From positions 1 through 57,078 of the forward strand of contig JAUNOM010000014.1 in the NCBI GenBank assembly GCA_030531085.1: a stretch of 57,078 bases of DNA. Direction: 5' to 3'. Positions 15,274-23,543 of the stretch are shown here, in pieces. A program made the position numbers and the translations under genes. The notes under the pieces are model-generated. The model did no database searches and had not been told where the DNA came from. It saw only the letters and a program-made list of their open reading frames with translations. Each line of letters opens with the position of its first letter. The first letter of the stretch is position 1. Origin of the DNA: Prevotellaceae bacterium. GTDB lineage: Bacteria; Bacteroidota; Bacteroidia; Bacteroidales; Bacteroidaceae.

Positions 15274-16767
15274 TTAATGCCGTATTGCCACCACCGCCTT
15301 CAGGGCGCAGAATGTTATCAACCCGTTTATCATCAGCAGCTCATAGCCAAAATGATAACCCGTAAGCATGGGAACAATGTCATCAAGCGCCATACACACT
15401 AAAGGTGAGGCTATACAGATTATCACCGGTGCCCAACCTGTAATCATTTGCGGTGCGGTATGGTTTCTTCTCTGTAGAATAGCAAAGGAAAACAGACCGA
15501 GAAGCGGCCCATACGTATAGCTGCACAGACGGTAAATGGCATCAATCAGCGAGGTATTGTTGAATATATGGAACAGCATTATGCACACGATGAACACCAA
15601 CGCCATACCTATATGCACCACAAGGCGAGTGCGTTCCATACGTTCTGCACCAGAATCATCGTCCGGTTTCATTCCTAAGAAGTCCACACAGAAACAGGTA
15701 GTGAGTGCAGTCAGGGCGCTGTCGGCACTGCTGAAAGCGGCAGCCACTATGCCAAGGGCGAACAATACAAGTACTGTATTACCGAGATTACCCGTTGCGG
15801 CAAACATTGTCAGCAGCTGATCGGGATTCTCCGGCAGCGACATCCCACTGGCAGCACACAGCATACTAAGCATCACTCCAAGGCTAAGGAACAGCAGATT
15901 GGCAGGTATGAAGGCGAAACCGTATGTGCACATATCCTTCTGGGCATCACGAAGAGTACGGCAAGTGAGGTTTTTCTGCATCATATCCTGATCCAGTCCC
16001 GTCATAACTATGACAATAAAGATGCCGGAAAGGAATGAGATGAAATGCGCACTCCACGCTCCGCCCAGCAACACAGCACGCTGTTCATAGATAGAAGAGA
16101 ACGCCTCATGAAGTGCATCTGCTGCCGATAACTGCGGATACAGAGCCTCAGCCACCTTATATATAATAAGGCACAGGGCGGTAAACATACACAATGTCTG
16201 CAATGTGTCAGTCCAAACAAGAGTGCGTATGCCACCACGGCGAGTGTATATCCATATCATCGACACCATCACCACTACCGTTATAGGGAATACATAGGAT
16301 AAGGTCTGCGTCTGATTTGCTCCCTCTCCAGCCATTCCCGTAAGGCTTTGGCTGATGATAAAGCACGGAACATAGAAACGGGCAGCGGCCCCTGTCATCT
16401 TGGAAAGAATGAAAAAGGCGGCTCCTGTCTTATAAGACTTATTCCCAAGCGGACGCAACAGGCTGTAGATGGTGGTAAGATTGAGGTTGTAATATATCGG
16501 CAACAGGATGAAGGCTACAGCAAAATATCCCACAATGAAGCCCAGACAGGTATACAGATAGGCCATTCCGGAGTGTAACACCATTCCCGGCACACTGACA
16601 AAACTGATACCTGAGATGCTGGCACCAATCATTCCGAACGCAACAAGATACCATGGCGACTGCCTTGCACCACGAAAAAAAACACTATTATTGCTCCTTC
16701 GCGCCGTAAGTTTACTGACACCAAGGAGCAATAAGAAATATAATACTATTACAATAACGAACATCAC
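15274..16767 (-). CDS. Sodium:solute symporter (SSS family)
   Basis: A 497-residue inner-membrane protein with about 13 hydrophobic segments. The opening (LYFLLLLGVSKLTARRSNNS, then GMIGASISGISFVSVPG) and the segment GLDQDMMQKNLTCRT are hallmarks of the SSS/SSF transporters, which bring in sugars, sialic acids or similar solutes with Na+. Its ATG overlaps the stop codon of the upstream GH43-like gene by 4 bp, so translation is coupled and the substrate is probably released by that enzyme. The substrate itself cannot be named. The terminator at 15207-15252 follows. Confidence 0.92.
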   Translation of the reverse strand: MMFVIVIVLYFLLLLGVSKLTARRSNNSVFFRGARQSPWYLVAFGMIGASISGISFVSVPGMVLHSGMAYLYTCLGFIVGYFAVAFILLPIYYNLNLTTIYSLLRPLGNKSYKTGAAFFILSKMTGAAARFYVPCFIISQSLTGMAGEGANQTQTLSYVFPITVVVMVSMIWIYTRRGGIRTLVWTDTLQTLCMFTALCLIIYKVAEALYPQLSAADALHEAFSSIYEQRAVLLGGAWSAHFISFLSGIFIVIVMTGLDQDMMQKNLTCRTLRDAQKDMCTYGFAFIPANLLFLSLGVMLSMLCAASGMSLPENPDQLLTMFAATGNLGNTVLVLFALGIVAAAFSSADSALTALTTCFCVDFLGMKPDDDSGAERMERTRLVVHIGMALVFIVCIMLFHIFNNTSLIDAIYRLCSYTYGPLLGLFSFAILQRRNHTAPQMITGWAPVIICIASPLVCMALDDIVPMLTGYHFGYELLMINGLITFCALKAVVAIRH

Positions 16768-17840
16768 TTCCTGTTTTGTGAATGCTTTTCACTCCACTTC
16801 TTTAACCTATTGTATTCCTTTTTGGTTATACGCATGAAAGAACCATGCTGTGGAGCCGTCACGCCCACAATGTCATGTGGGTCGGAGAAGTTACGCATAT
16901 ACTTGTCAGCCTTACATATTCGATAGTGCTTTGGGCGTGAGGAGTACTCTATATAAGCCACTCTCCAACCGTCCTCACCATCTATCTGGAACGCAGACAC
17001 GCCCTCGCACTTCTTGTTTCCCTCAAAGTTCACGTAGTCATCCTCCACAGGTTCGCCCCAAGGCCCTCGCAGACTCTTGGATGTTGCGGTAAACAATCCC
17101 GGCTTTCCTCCCTCCTTCTTTATCATCATGTGAAACAGACCGTCGGCCGGAACATAATTTATATCAGCGTCAATGGTGGCATATCCCCAATCAAAGAGCG
17201 GCTGCGGCTGTGTCAATTTAGTGAAAGACTTGTCCGCATAGGAGTAATACATACGGTCATACTTCTCCTCTGAGCGGTTCCACATGGAGTAATAGATGAA
17301 GTATCCGCCCTTAGTTCCATCCTTCCACACGTATGTCTCGTCCCAGAATATCTGTGGTGCCCACACTCTGTTGACCTTACTCCAGTCCTTATAGACCGGT
17401 GTTATGCTCTTATCATCACCGTCACAGAAGATGTCAAGCCCCTTACGATAGTCGAATGTGGTCGACTTCCAGTCCACAAGATTGTCAGATGTAAGCAGAT
17501 CTATGCCATAATTGTCCCAGTCCGATACCTTACCGAGTTTCTTTGTCATAGAGTTCTTCATGTCAGTCGTTACCATTATATAACGTTTCATATCATGTGA
17601 GCGGCAGATATAGGCATCTCGCGTGCCGCCTTCTATTCTTGCCAGCTCATAACTTGAGAATATTGAGTCGCCACCTATAATGTCTTCATAATTTAATCCG
17701 TCCTTACTCACGGCAAAGGCCGTCCACTGTCCCTTGTCACTCATGTGACAATACAGGTAGTACTCACCCTTCTGGGGGTTGACAGCCTGCGCTCCATAGG
17801 CGGCAGCTGCCAGACATAGTGTTGTTAAAAACTTCTTCAT
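16764..17840 (-). CDS. Exported GH43-like five-bladed beta-propeller glycosidase
   Basis: A 358-residue protein with a signal peptide (MKKFLTTLCLAAAAYGAQA). Propeller-type segments resemble family 43 glycoside hydrolases, which cleave arabinosides and xylosides: GGTRDAYICRSHDMKRY, VWAPQIFWDE, TIDADINYV and CEGVSAFQ. The Asp of GGTRDAY, the Asp of IDADIN and the Glu of CEGVSAF are candidates for base, pKa modulator and acid, by analogy. The usual N-terminal Asp-Pro of GH43 is not obvious, so a non-canonical subfamily is likely. It overlaps the symporter gene by 4 bp and lies 31 nt after mfd. Confidence 0.72.
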   Translation of the reverse strand: MKKFLTTLCLAAAAYGAQAVNPQKGEYYLYCHMSDKGQWTAFAVSKDGLNYEDIIGGDSIFSSYELARIEGGTRDAYICRSHDMKRYIMVTTDMKNSMTKKLGKVSDWDNYGIDLLTSDNLVDWKSTTFDYRKGLDIFCDGDDKSITPVYKDWSKVNRVWAPQIFWDETYVWKDGTKGGYFIYYSMWNRSEEKYDRMYYSYADKSFTKLTQPQPLFDWGYATIDADINYVPADGLFHMMIKKEGGKPGLFTATSKSLRGPWGEPVEDDYVNFEGNKKCEGVSAFQIDGEDGWRVAYIEYSSRPKHYRICKADKYMRNFSDPHDIVGVTAPQHGSFMRITKKEYNRLKKWSEKHSQNRK

Positions 17841-17871
17841 ATAGTTCTGTTGTTAGTAATATAATATGTAA

Positions 17872-20800
17872 TCAGCCTTTCTTCTCCGGTTCCATCTTCC
17901 TCAAACACGCCACAGCATCGGTCACAGTGGCGACATTCTTCACTACAAGTCTGTTATGACCGCCCACAACCTTGAAGTCACAATACTTAGGATGCGCGGC
18001 AACATAGTTGAGAATAGCCCCAAAATGCTTGCTCTGGTAAAAGACACTGCTTTGATTTGACACGAACTGCATCTGCATCTGGTGCTGTTTAAGGATGAGT
18101 TTCTCGCATCCGAGACGCCGTCCAAGCCTTCTAAGCATAACAACCTGCATCAGTTCCTCACCCTCTTTGGGCACGGGTCCGAAACGATCCTCCATACGCT
18201 TGCGGTACTCTTTCAGGTCGCTGTCTGTCTCTATGCTGTCCAATTCACGATAAAGGCTCATCCTCTCACTGCTTCCCGGAACATAATTGTCAGGGAAATA
18301 CATCTGCAAATCACTCTCAACATTACAGTCATCCACAAAGTCCTCGCCTGTCAGAACCTCTCCATCAGCCATCTGTTCCGCATAAAGATCCTGAAATTCA
18401 TCATTCTTCAGCTCGTTAACCGCTTGCGAAAGAATCTTCTGATATGTCTCATATCCAAGGTCTTCCATGAAACCTGACTGCTCCGCCCCAAGCAGATTAC
18501 CCGCTCCGCGTATATCAAGATCCTGCATGGCGAGGCTAAATCCCGCCCCAAGGTCAGAGAAAGTCTCCAGAGCTTCCAGCCTACGTCTGCTGTCAACAGG
18601 CAGACACGTCAGCGGAGGAGCAAGCAGATAACAGAAGGCCTTGCGGTTACTACGTCCCACACGTCCACGCATCTGGTGCAGATCAGACAGTCCGAAGTGG
18701 TTGGCATCATTGATAATAATGGTGTTGGCGTTAGGTATGTCAATGCCATTCTCCACTATTGTGGTAGACAGCAGCAGGTCATAGTCGTGGTTTATGAACC
18801 CCATCACAATCTTTTCCAGTTCCTCCGGCTTCATTTGGCCATGTCCTATGGCCACACGACAGTCCGGAACATGGCGTTCTATGATGCGTTTCATACTGTC
18901 AAGCGTAGCGATGCGGTTGCATACAAAATACACCTGACCATCCCTACTCAACTCAAAGTTAATCGCCTCCGCTATCAATTCCACCGAGAACGTAGCCACC
19001 TGCGTGTCTATAGGATGGCGATTGGGCGGCGGTGTGCGCATTATGCTCATGTCACGCGCCCCCATCAGAGAGAACTGCAATGTCCTTGGTATAGGAGTAG
19101 CGGACATTGTGAGTGTGTCCACATTCGTCTTCAGCTGCCTTAGCTTCTCCTTTGTGGAGACACCGAACTTCTGTTCCTCGTCAATAATGAGCAGTCCGAG
19201 GTCATGCCACTTCACAGTCTTGGACAACATACGGTGAGTACCGACCAGTATGTCCACCTTTCCATCCTCAAGCCGTTGCAATACGTCCTTAGTCTGTTTC
19301 GGTGTCCTTGCCCTTGACAAGTAATCAACCGACACAGGCAATCCTCCCAGCCTCTTGCTGAAAGTCTTGAAGTGTTGAAATGCAAGCACTGTCGTTGGCA
19401 CAAGTACCGCCACCTGCTTCGAATCGCACGCAGCCTTAAAGGCGGCACGCACTGCCACCTCCGTCTTTCCAAAGCCTACATCTCCGCATACCAGCCTGTC
19501 CATAGGCCGTTGTGCCTCCATATCATGCTTAACCTCCTGCGTAGCCTTCAGCTGATCGGGTGTGTCCTCATACAGGAACGACCCTTCCAGCTCATGCTGC
19601 AAATACGAATCCGGCGAGAAAGCGAAGCCTTTCTCATGGCGGCGCTTGGCATATAGCTTTATAAGGTCACGCGCTATGTCCTTTATCCGCTTCTTTGCCT
19701 TATCCTTTATGCGCTCCCAGGCACCGGTACCCAGCGTTGACAGCCTCGGAGGCTCGCCGCTGTCCGCACGCCGGTACTTGCTTATCTTATACAGAGCATG
19801 GATGCTTACATCCACCTTGTCATTCTTCTGGTACACTATGCGTATCACTTCCTGATAGCCGGACGTCTGAGTACCGTCCGCGTTCTTTGTGATTGTGGGC
19901 ACACGCACCAGTCCTGCAAACTTACCTATACCGAAATCCACATGGACAATGAAGTCCCCGGGCTCCATCTCCTGCAGTTCCTTCATCGTCAGGGCCATCT
20001 TTCCCTTCTTTGCAGCCTGCGCCTTCAGCTGATACTTATGAAAGCGCTCGAAGATCTGATGGTCCGTGAACAGCACCGCACGCATGATATTGTCCACATA
20101 GCCCTCATGTATAACGCCCTTAACAGACTGCCACGCCAGCTGATGGCCCCCATCTGCCTGCGGTCTTACATTCCGCATTATCTCCTTCAGGCGTTCATGC
20201 TGCTTCTCACTCTCTGAAAGCACGTACAGAGCGTACCCCTTCAGGGAATAATCCTCCAGCGTTTGCGCCAGAAGCTCAAAATTCTTGTGCAGCAGAGGCT
20301 GCGGTGATGTGGAGAAATCATCCCCACGTTCTGTCAGTTCCACAGCCTTGAAACTCGTCAAAGCCTGTTCAAGACACGTGGCGGTGCACAGGTTCAGCGT
20401 CGCAGTCAGCTCGCGCGTGATGTCCGCCTTCTCCACTTCTGTAGCCACAGCAAGGCGGTCTGACAGCGCCTGCTGCGAGAAACCCTCCTTATATATATAG
20501 TCCACAGCATCCACGATGTAACGCTCTCCGTGCGTCACCACAACGGTATCGTCCGGCAGGAAGTCAAGGAACGGTATCTTCTCTGTCTTTGTACATACTA
20601 TCTCCGGCACTATATCCAACTTGTCAAGCTTGTCAAGTGACAGCTGATCCTCTACATTGAACGTGCGCATGGAGTCGATTTCGTCATCAAAGAAGTCTAT
20701 ACGGAAAGGCTGTTCTGAACTGAACGAGTACACATCCACTATGCTTCCCCTCACGGCAAACTGTCCCGGCTCATAGACATAGTCCACCTCGTGGAACTCA

Positions 20801-21309
20801 AGCTCACGCAGTTTCCTGACCAACTGTGTTATGTCTATATGCTGTCCCTTTTGCAGTGACAGGCTGCTGTCATCCAGATTCTGCTGGGATATCACGAGTT
20901 CCGCTATTGCGGCAGGATAAGTCACCACCACAGGACAATGTCCGGCGGACTGCAATGACGCAGGTCTGGACAATGCGGTGAGCACCTCCGTGCGCATTAT
21001 ACCATTAGCCGCATCACGCTGTCCGAACTTCACCGCCCTCTTATATGATGAGGGGAACAGCATTGCATCATCCTTTCCCAATATGTTTGCAAAGTCCTGA
21101 TACAGATAACCAGCCTCATCTGCGTCACGCATGACAAAGAGCAACAAACGCGGCAGCTGACGTTGAACAGCCGAAAAACACATGGCAACGGCGGACTGCG
21201 TAAGACCACCGACCGTAATCCTACGTTCCCCACCCTTACCAAGCTGCCGTACCAATGCCTTAGTCTGCGGCATCCTGCCATATAACGTTAAAAAATCGCT
21301 CAGTAACAT
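17872..21309 (-). CDS. mfd: Transcription-repair coupling factor
   Basis: A 1145-residue Mfd, the DNA translocase that removes stalled RNA polymerase and recruits UvrA. The N-terminal UvrB-homology region covers about residues 1-340. The CarD-like RNA-polymerase-interacting domain begins EPGDFIVHVDFGIGKFAG. Then come the RecG-like motor with Walker A GDVGFGKTEVAVRAA, DEEQ in LLIIDEEQKFGV, the motif SATPIPRT and QMRGRVGRSN, and the C-terminal TRCF domain. The length is normal. The gene diverges from the DPM-type transferase gene. The GH43 and symporter genes follow closely and may share its transcript. Confidence 0.97.
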   Translation of the reverse strand: MLLSDFLTLYGRMPQTKALVRQLGKGGERRITVGGLTQSAVAMCFSAVQRQLPRLLLFVMRDADEAGYLYQDFANILGKDDAMLFPSSYKRAVKFGQRDAANGIMRTEVLTALSRPASLQSAGHCPVVVTYPAAIAELVISQQNLDDSSLSLQKGQHIDITQLVRKLRELEFHEVDYVYEPGQFAVRGSIVDVYSFSSEQPFRIDFFDDEIDSMRTFNVEDQLSLDKLDKLDIVPEIVCTKTEKIPFLDFLPDDTVVVTHGERYIVDAVDYIYKEGFSQQALSDRLAVATEVEKADITRELTATLNLCTATCLEQALTSFKAVELTERGDDFSTSPQPLLHKNFELLAQTLEDYSLKGYALYVLSESEKQHERLKEIMRNVRPQADGGHQLAWQSVKGVIHEGYVDNIMRAVLFTDHQIFERFHKYQLKAQAAKKGKMALTMKELQEMEPGDFIVHVDFGIGKFAGLVRVPTITKNADGTQTSGYQEVIRIVYQKNDKVDVSIHALYKISKYRRADSGEPPRLSTLGTGAWERIKDKAKKRIKDIARDLIKLYAKRRHEKGFAFSPDSYLQHELEGSFLYEDTPDQLKATQEVKHDMEAQRPMDRLVCGDVGFGKTEVAVRAAFKAACDSKQVAVLVPTTVLAFQHFKTFSKRLGGLPVSVDYLSRARTPKQTKDVLQRLEDGKVDILVGTHRMLSKTVKWHDLGLLIIDEEQKFGVSTKEKLRQLKTNVDTLTMSATPIPRTLQFSLMGARDMSIMRTPPPNRHPIDTQVATFSVELIAEAINFELSRDGQVYFVCNRIATLDSMKRIIERHVPDCRVAIGHGQMKPEELEKIVMGFINHDYDLLLSTTIVENGIDIPNANTIIINDANHFGLSDLHQMRGRVGRSNRKAFCYLLAPPLTCLPVDSRRRLEALETFSDLGAGFSLAMQDLDIRGAGNLLGAEQSGFMEDLGYETYQKILSQAVNELKNDEFQDLYAEQMADGEVLTGEDFVDDCNVESDLQMYFPDNYVPGSSERMSLYRELDSIETDSDLKEYRKRMEDRFGPVPKEGEELMQVVMLRRLGRRLGCEKLILKQHQMQMQFVSNQSSVFYQSKHFGAILNYVAAHPKYCDFKVVGGHNRLVVKNVATVTDAVACLRKMEPEKKG

Positions 21310-21317
21310 AAATCACT

Positions 21318-21326
21318 GCAAAAGTA
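21318..21326 (-). promoter_or_regulatory. -7 box of mfd
   Basis: TACTTTTGC on the minus strand lies just upstream of the mfd ATG at 21309. A matching -33 TTG is not evident at the right distance, so the promoter is weak or the leader is nearly absent. Confidence 0.45.
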
Positions 21327-21346
21327 CGAAAAAAATCTTTAATAGC

Positions 21347-21377
21347 TTTGGTATTTTAATATTATTTCGTACTTTTG
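21347..21377 (+). promoter_or_regulatory. Promoter of the DPM-type glycosyltransferase
   Basis: TTTG (21347-21350), 19 bp, TACTTTTG (21370-21377). It gives a leader of about 75-95 nt, depending on the start codon used. Confidence 0.7.
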
Positions 21378-21479
21378 CATGGAAAATCAGCGAAAAACAG
21401 CGGGATAGCACGCTTTACACATACAAAAAGGCAAGGCACCTACCGCCACTCTTTTATAATGAACACAAAAAATACAACC

Positions 21480-22229
21480 ATGCGCCCCAGTGATAGCATT
21501 ATCATAATTCCCACATACAACGAGAAGGAGAACATAGAGAAAATCATACGCGCCATTTTCTCACTGGAAAAACAGTTTCACATCCTTGTCATTGACGATG
21601 GCTCACCTGACCATACCGCAGACATTGTGAAGCGGATGATGGCAGAAGAGTTTCAGGGACAGCTGTTCATAGAGGAGCGTTCAGGAAAGTTAGGGCTCGG
21701 CACCGCATACATAAAGGGCTTCAAGTGGGCTTTGGAGCATGACTATCAGTATGTGTTCGAGATGGACGCAGACTTTAGTCATGACCCGAAAGACCTGCCA
21801 AGACTGTACAGCGCGTGCGCTGATGAGGGATATGATGTGGCCATCGGCTCACGGTATGTCAGCGGAGTCAACGTGGTGAACTGGCCCATTGGCAGAGTGC
21901 TGATGTCGTATTTTGCATCCAAATACGTCCGTCTGGTTACGGGGTTCAAGGTACACGACACCACAGCGGGCTTCAAATGCTACAGGCGCAGGGTGCTCGA
22001 GACCATAGAGCTGGACAAGATACGCTTCAAGGGATATGCCTTCCAGATAGAGATGAAGTTCACCGCATACAAGATAGGCTTCCGGATAAAAGAGGTTCCC
22101 GTAATCTTTGTCAACAGACAGGAAGGTGTCAGCAAGATGAACGGAGGCATATTCGGTGAGGCTTTCTTTGGAGTCATGAGGCTGAGACTGGACGGATGGA
22201 CCAGGAAATACCCGAAGATGAAACAATAA
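21480..22229 (+). CDS. Polyprenol-phosphate mannosyltransferase-type GT2 (DPM1-like)
   Basis: A 249-residue soluble family 2 transferase of the dolichyl/polyprenyl-phosphate sugar synthase type, which makes a lipid-linked sugar for periplasmic transferases. Features are IIIIPTYNEKENIEK near the N-terminus, VIDDGSPDHTADIV, EMDADFSHDP with the metal-binding DAD, and GSRYVSGVNVVNWPIGR. There is no C-terminal membrane anchor. I prefer ATG 21480 (MRPSDSIIII). ATG 21459 is in frame and also possible, but the frame back to 21375 overlaps the promoter. A terminator follows at 22284. Confidence 0.93.
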   Translation: MRPSDSIIIIPTYNEKENIEKIIRAIFSLEKQFHILVIDDGSPDHTADIVKRMMAEEFQGQLFIEERSGKLGLGTAYIKGFKWALEHDYQYVFEMDADFSHDPKDLPRLYSACADEGYDVAIGSRYVSGVNVVNWPIGRVLMSYFASKYVRLVTGFKVHDTTAGFKCYRRRVLETIELDKIRFKGYAFQIEMKFTAYKIGFRIKEVPVIFVNRQEGVSKMNGGIFGEAFFGVMRLRLDGWTRKYPKMKQ

Positions 22230-22283
22230 AACGAAATAAACATATATGGGGACGCGCTTATCTCTCCCCAGAAATGATTAGTC

Positions 22284-22320
22284 AAAGGTCCGTTAAACAT
22301 GAATTTAGCGGACCTTTTTC
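22284..22320 (+). terminator. Terminator of the DPM-type gene
   Basis: A 14-bp stem (AAAGGTCCGTTAAA at 22284-22297, TTTAGCGGACCTTT at 22304-22317, one G-U) with a 6-nt loop, followed by TT. Confidence 0.8.
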
Positions 22321-22334
22321 ATTGAAGGCCAAGT

Positions 22335-22666
22335 GTTAATTTCACCTGTCTCCAAATGTCAAAGTTTCCTTAATGATGGAGGTACAGGTTTCCAAAACAG
22401 CATTTTATACCACAGTAAGGTCTTATTTGCACGATTTCCCACTGCTATCAGATAGTTATTACAATGCAATCTCTATCAAATCACACCGCAATATCTATCT
22501 GATTACCGTGCAATTTGATAGACATTACAGCAGGAACTGGCACAAACAGAAAATGCAGAAAATGCACATCGCGTTTTTGCCACTTTACAGGCGTTTTGAG
22601 AGAGCCATGTCCTTTATGGCACAAGTGTCCGCCAACACCATTTTAACACGGCAGAATGAGTTTTCT
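22335..22666 (+). repeat. Dispersed intergenic element, copy 2, with 22-bp phased array
   Basis: A 332-bp non-coding element homologous to the reverse complement of 10039-10360. The shared left end is AAATGTCAAAGTTTCCTTA, the shared right end is TTTTAACACGGCAGAATGAG, and the block GCGTTTTTGCCACTTTACAG lies at 22571-22590. The array at 22444-22528 has units centred at 22453, 22475, 22497 and 22519 with core orientations plus, minus, minus, plus. Spacing is exactly 22 bp each time. A 100-codon reading frame that crosses the element (22373-22675) is not conserved in copy 1 and is rejected as a gene. Confidence 0.82.
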
Positions 22667-22804
22667 AAATTTTAGTGTTTTTCCGCCAAACTAAAGCATC
22701 TCAAATCCCGTTTTCATCACGCCATCACTTTTCATTACATCAATACAGAGTCCGGACATTCAAAAAAAATTGCATAGCGATATGTTTTTCTGAAAACTAT
22801 TGTT

Positions 22805-22812
22805 TAACTTTG
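22805..22812 (+). promoter_or_regulatory. -7 box upstream of vsr
   Basis: TAACTTTG, followed by CAG, 118 bp before the vsr ATG. No good -33 TTG is seen 19-20 bp upstream. Confidence 0.5.
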
Positions 22813-22929
22813 CAGAAAAATACCGACAGCATCTCCGCGGAAACCCATCCCTGCCCTACCGCGGCAGAATACAATTATCCGCAGAGAAACGGAAGGATGT
22901 AAATTCAATACAACATTACTGTAGTAACT

Positions 22930-23436
22930 ATGGACAAGCTAACACCGGAACAGCGACACCTCTGCATGGCTAATATACGGAGCCGCAACACCAAACCGGA
23001 GATAATAGTACGGCACTATCTCTTCAGTAAAGGGTTCCGATACAGGCTGAACCATCCCCGATTGCCAGGCCATCCAGACATAGTACTGCGTAAATACCGC
23101 ACTGTCATCTTCGTTAACGGATGCTTCTGGCATGGACATGACGGGTGCAGGCTTTACCGTCTGCCACAGACCAATGTAGATTTCTGGCGCGACAAGATTA
23201 CAAGAAACATACGCCGTGACAAGGAGGAGCAGCAGAAACTGGCAAAAATGGGATGGCACTGCATAACAGTATGGGAGTGCCAGCTAAAGCCTTCCGTACG
23301 CCAGACAACGCTCGAGGCACTGGTCTACACACTGAACAGGCTATATCTTGAGGACCGCCGTCCACGCTGTTATGCGCCCGTGGAGGAGGACAGCATGGGG
23401 ATGGCCGCAGAATCCGTCATGACGGAAGACTGGTAG
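22930..23436 (+). CDS. vsr: Very-short-patch mismatch repair endonuclease
   Basis: A 168-residue Vsr endonuclease, which nicks next to T:G mismatches made by deamination of 5-methylcytosine. Family landmarks are LTPEQRHLCMANIRSRNTKP at the N-terminus, GHPDIVL with the catalytic Asp, and VNGCFWHGHDGC with the zinc and catalytic His cluster. ITVWECQLK follows. The length is normal. No cytosine methyltransferase is adjacent (DPM-type gene before, MscS gene after), so it is an orphan in this window. The C-terminal tail from about residue 140 is extra and acidic. Confidence 0.94.
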   Translation: MDKLTPEQRHLCMANIRSRNTKPEIIVRHYLFSKGFRYRLNHPRLPGHPDIVLRKYRTVIFVNGCFWHGHDGCRLYRLPQTNVDFWRDKITRNIRRDKEEQQKLAKMGWHCITVWECQLKPSVRQTTLEALVYTLNRLYLEDRRPRCYAPVEEDSMGMAAESVMTEDW

Positions 23437-23493
23437 GCTCCGTGTTCTCGTCACATTTTTATATTGTCAAAGGATAGCTTTACAGTAATTTAT

Positions 23494-23524
23494 TTTGCAA
23501 ATTGGAAATAAAAGTGTAACTTTG
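23494..23524 (+). promoter_or_regulatory. Promoter of the MscS-type channel gene
   Basis: TTTG (23494-23497), 19 bp, TAACTTTG (23517-23524). The ATG at 23544 follows about 20 nt after the -7 box, so the leader is very short. Confidence 0.75.
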
Positions 23525-23543
23525 CATCAAATTTGCAAATTTA

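Noticed and set aside
22373-22675. 100-codon plus-strand reading frame across the second dispersed element
   Set aside because: It reads straight through the phased GATAG array, and the corresponding frame is not kept in the homologous copy at 10.04-10.36 kb. The conserved feature is the DNA pattern, not the protein.
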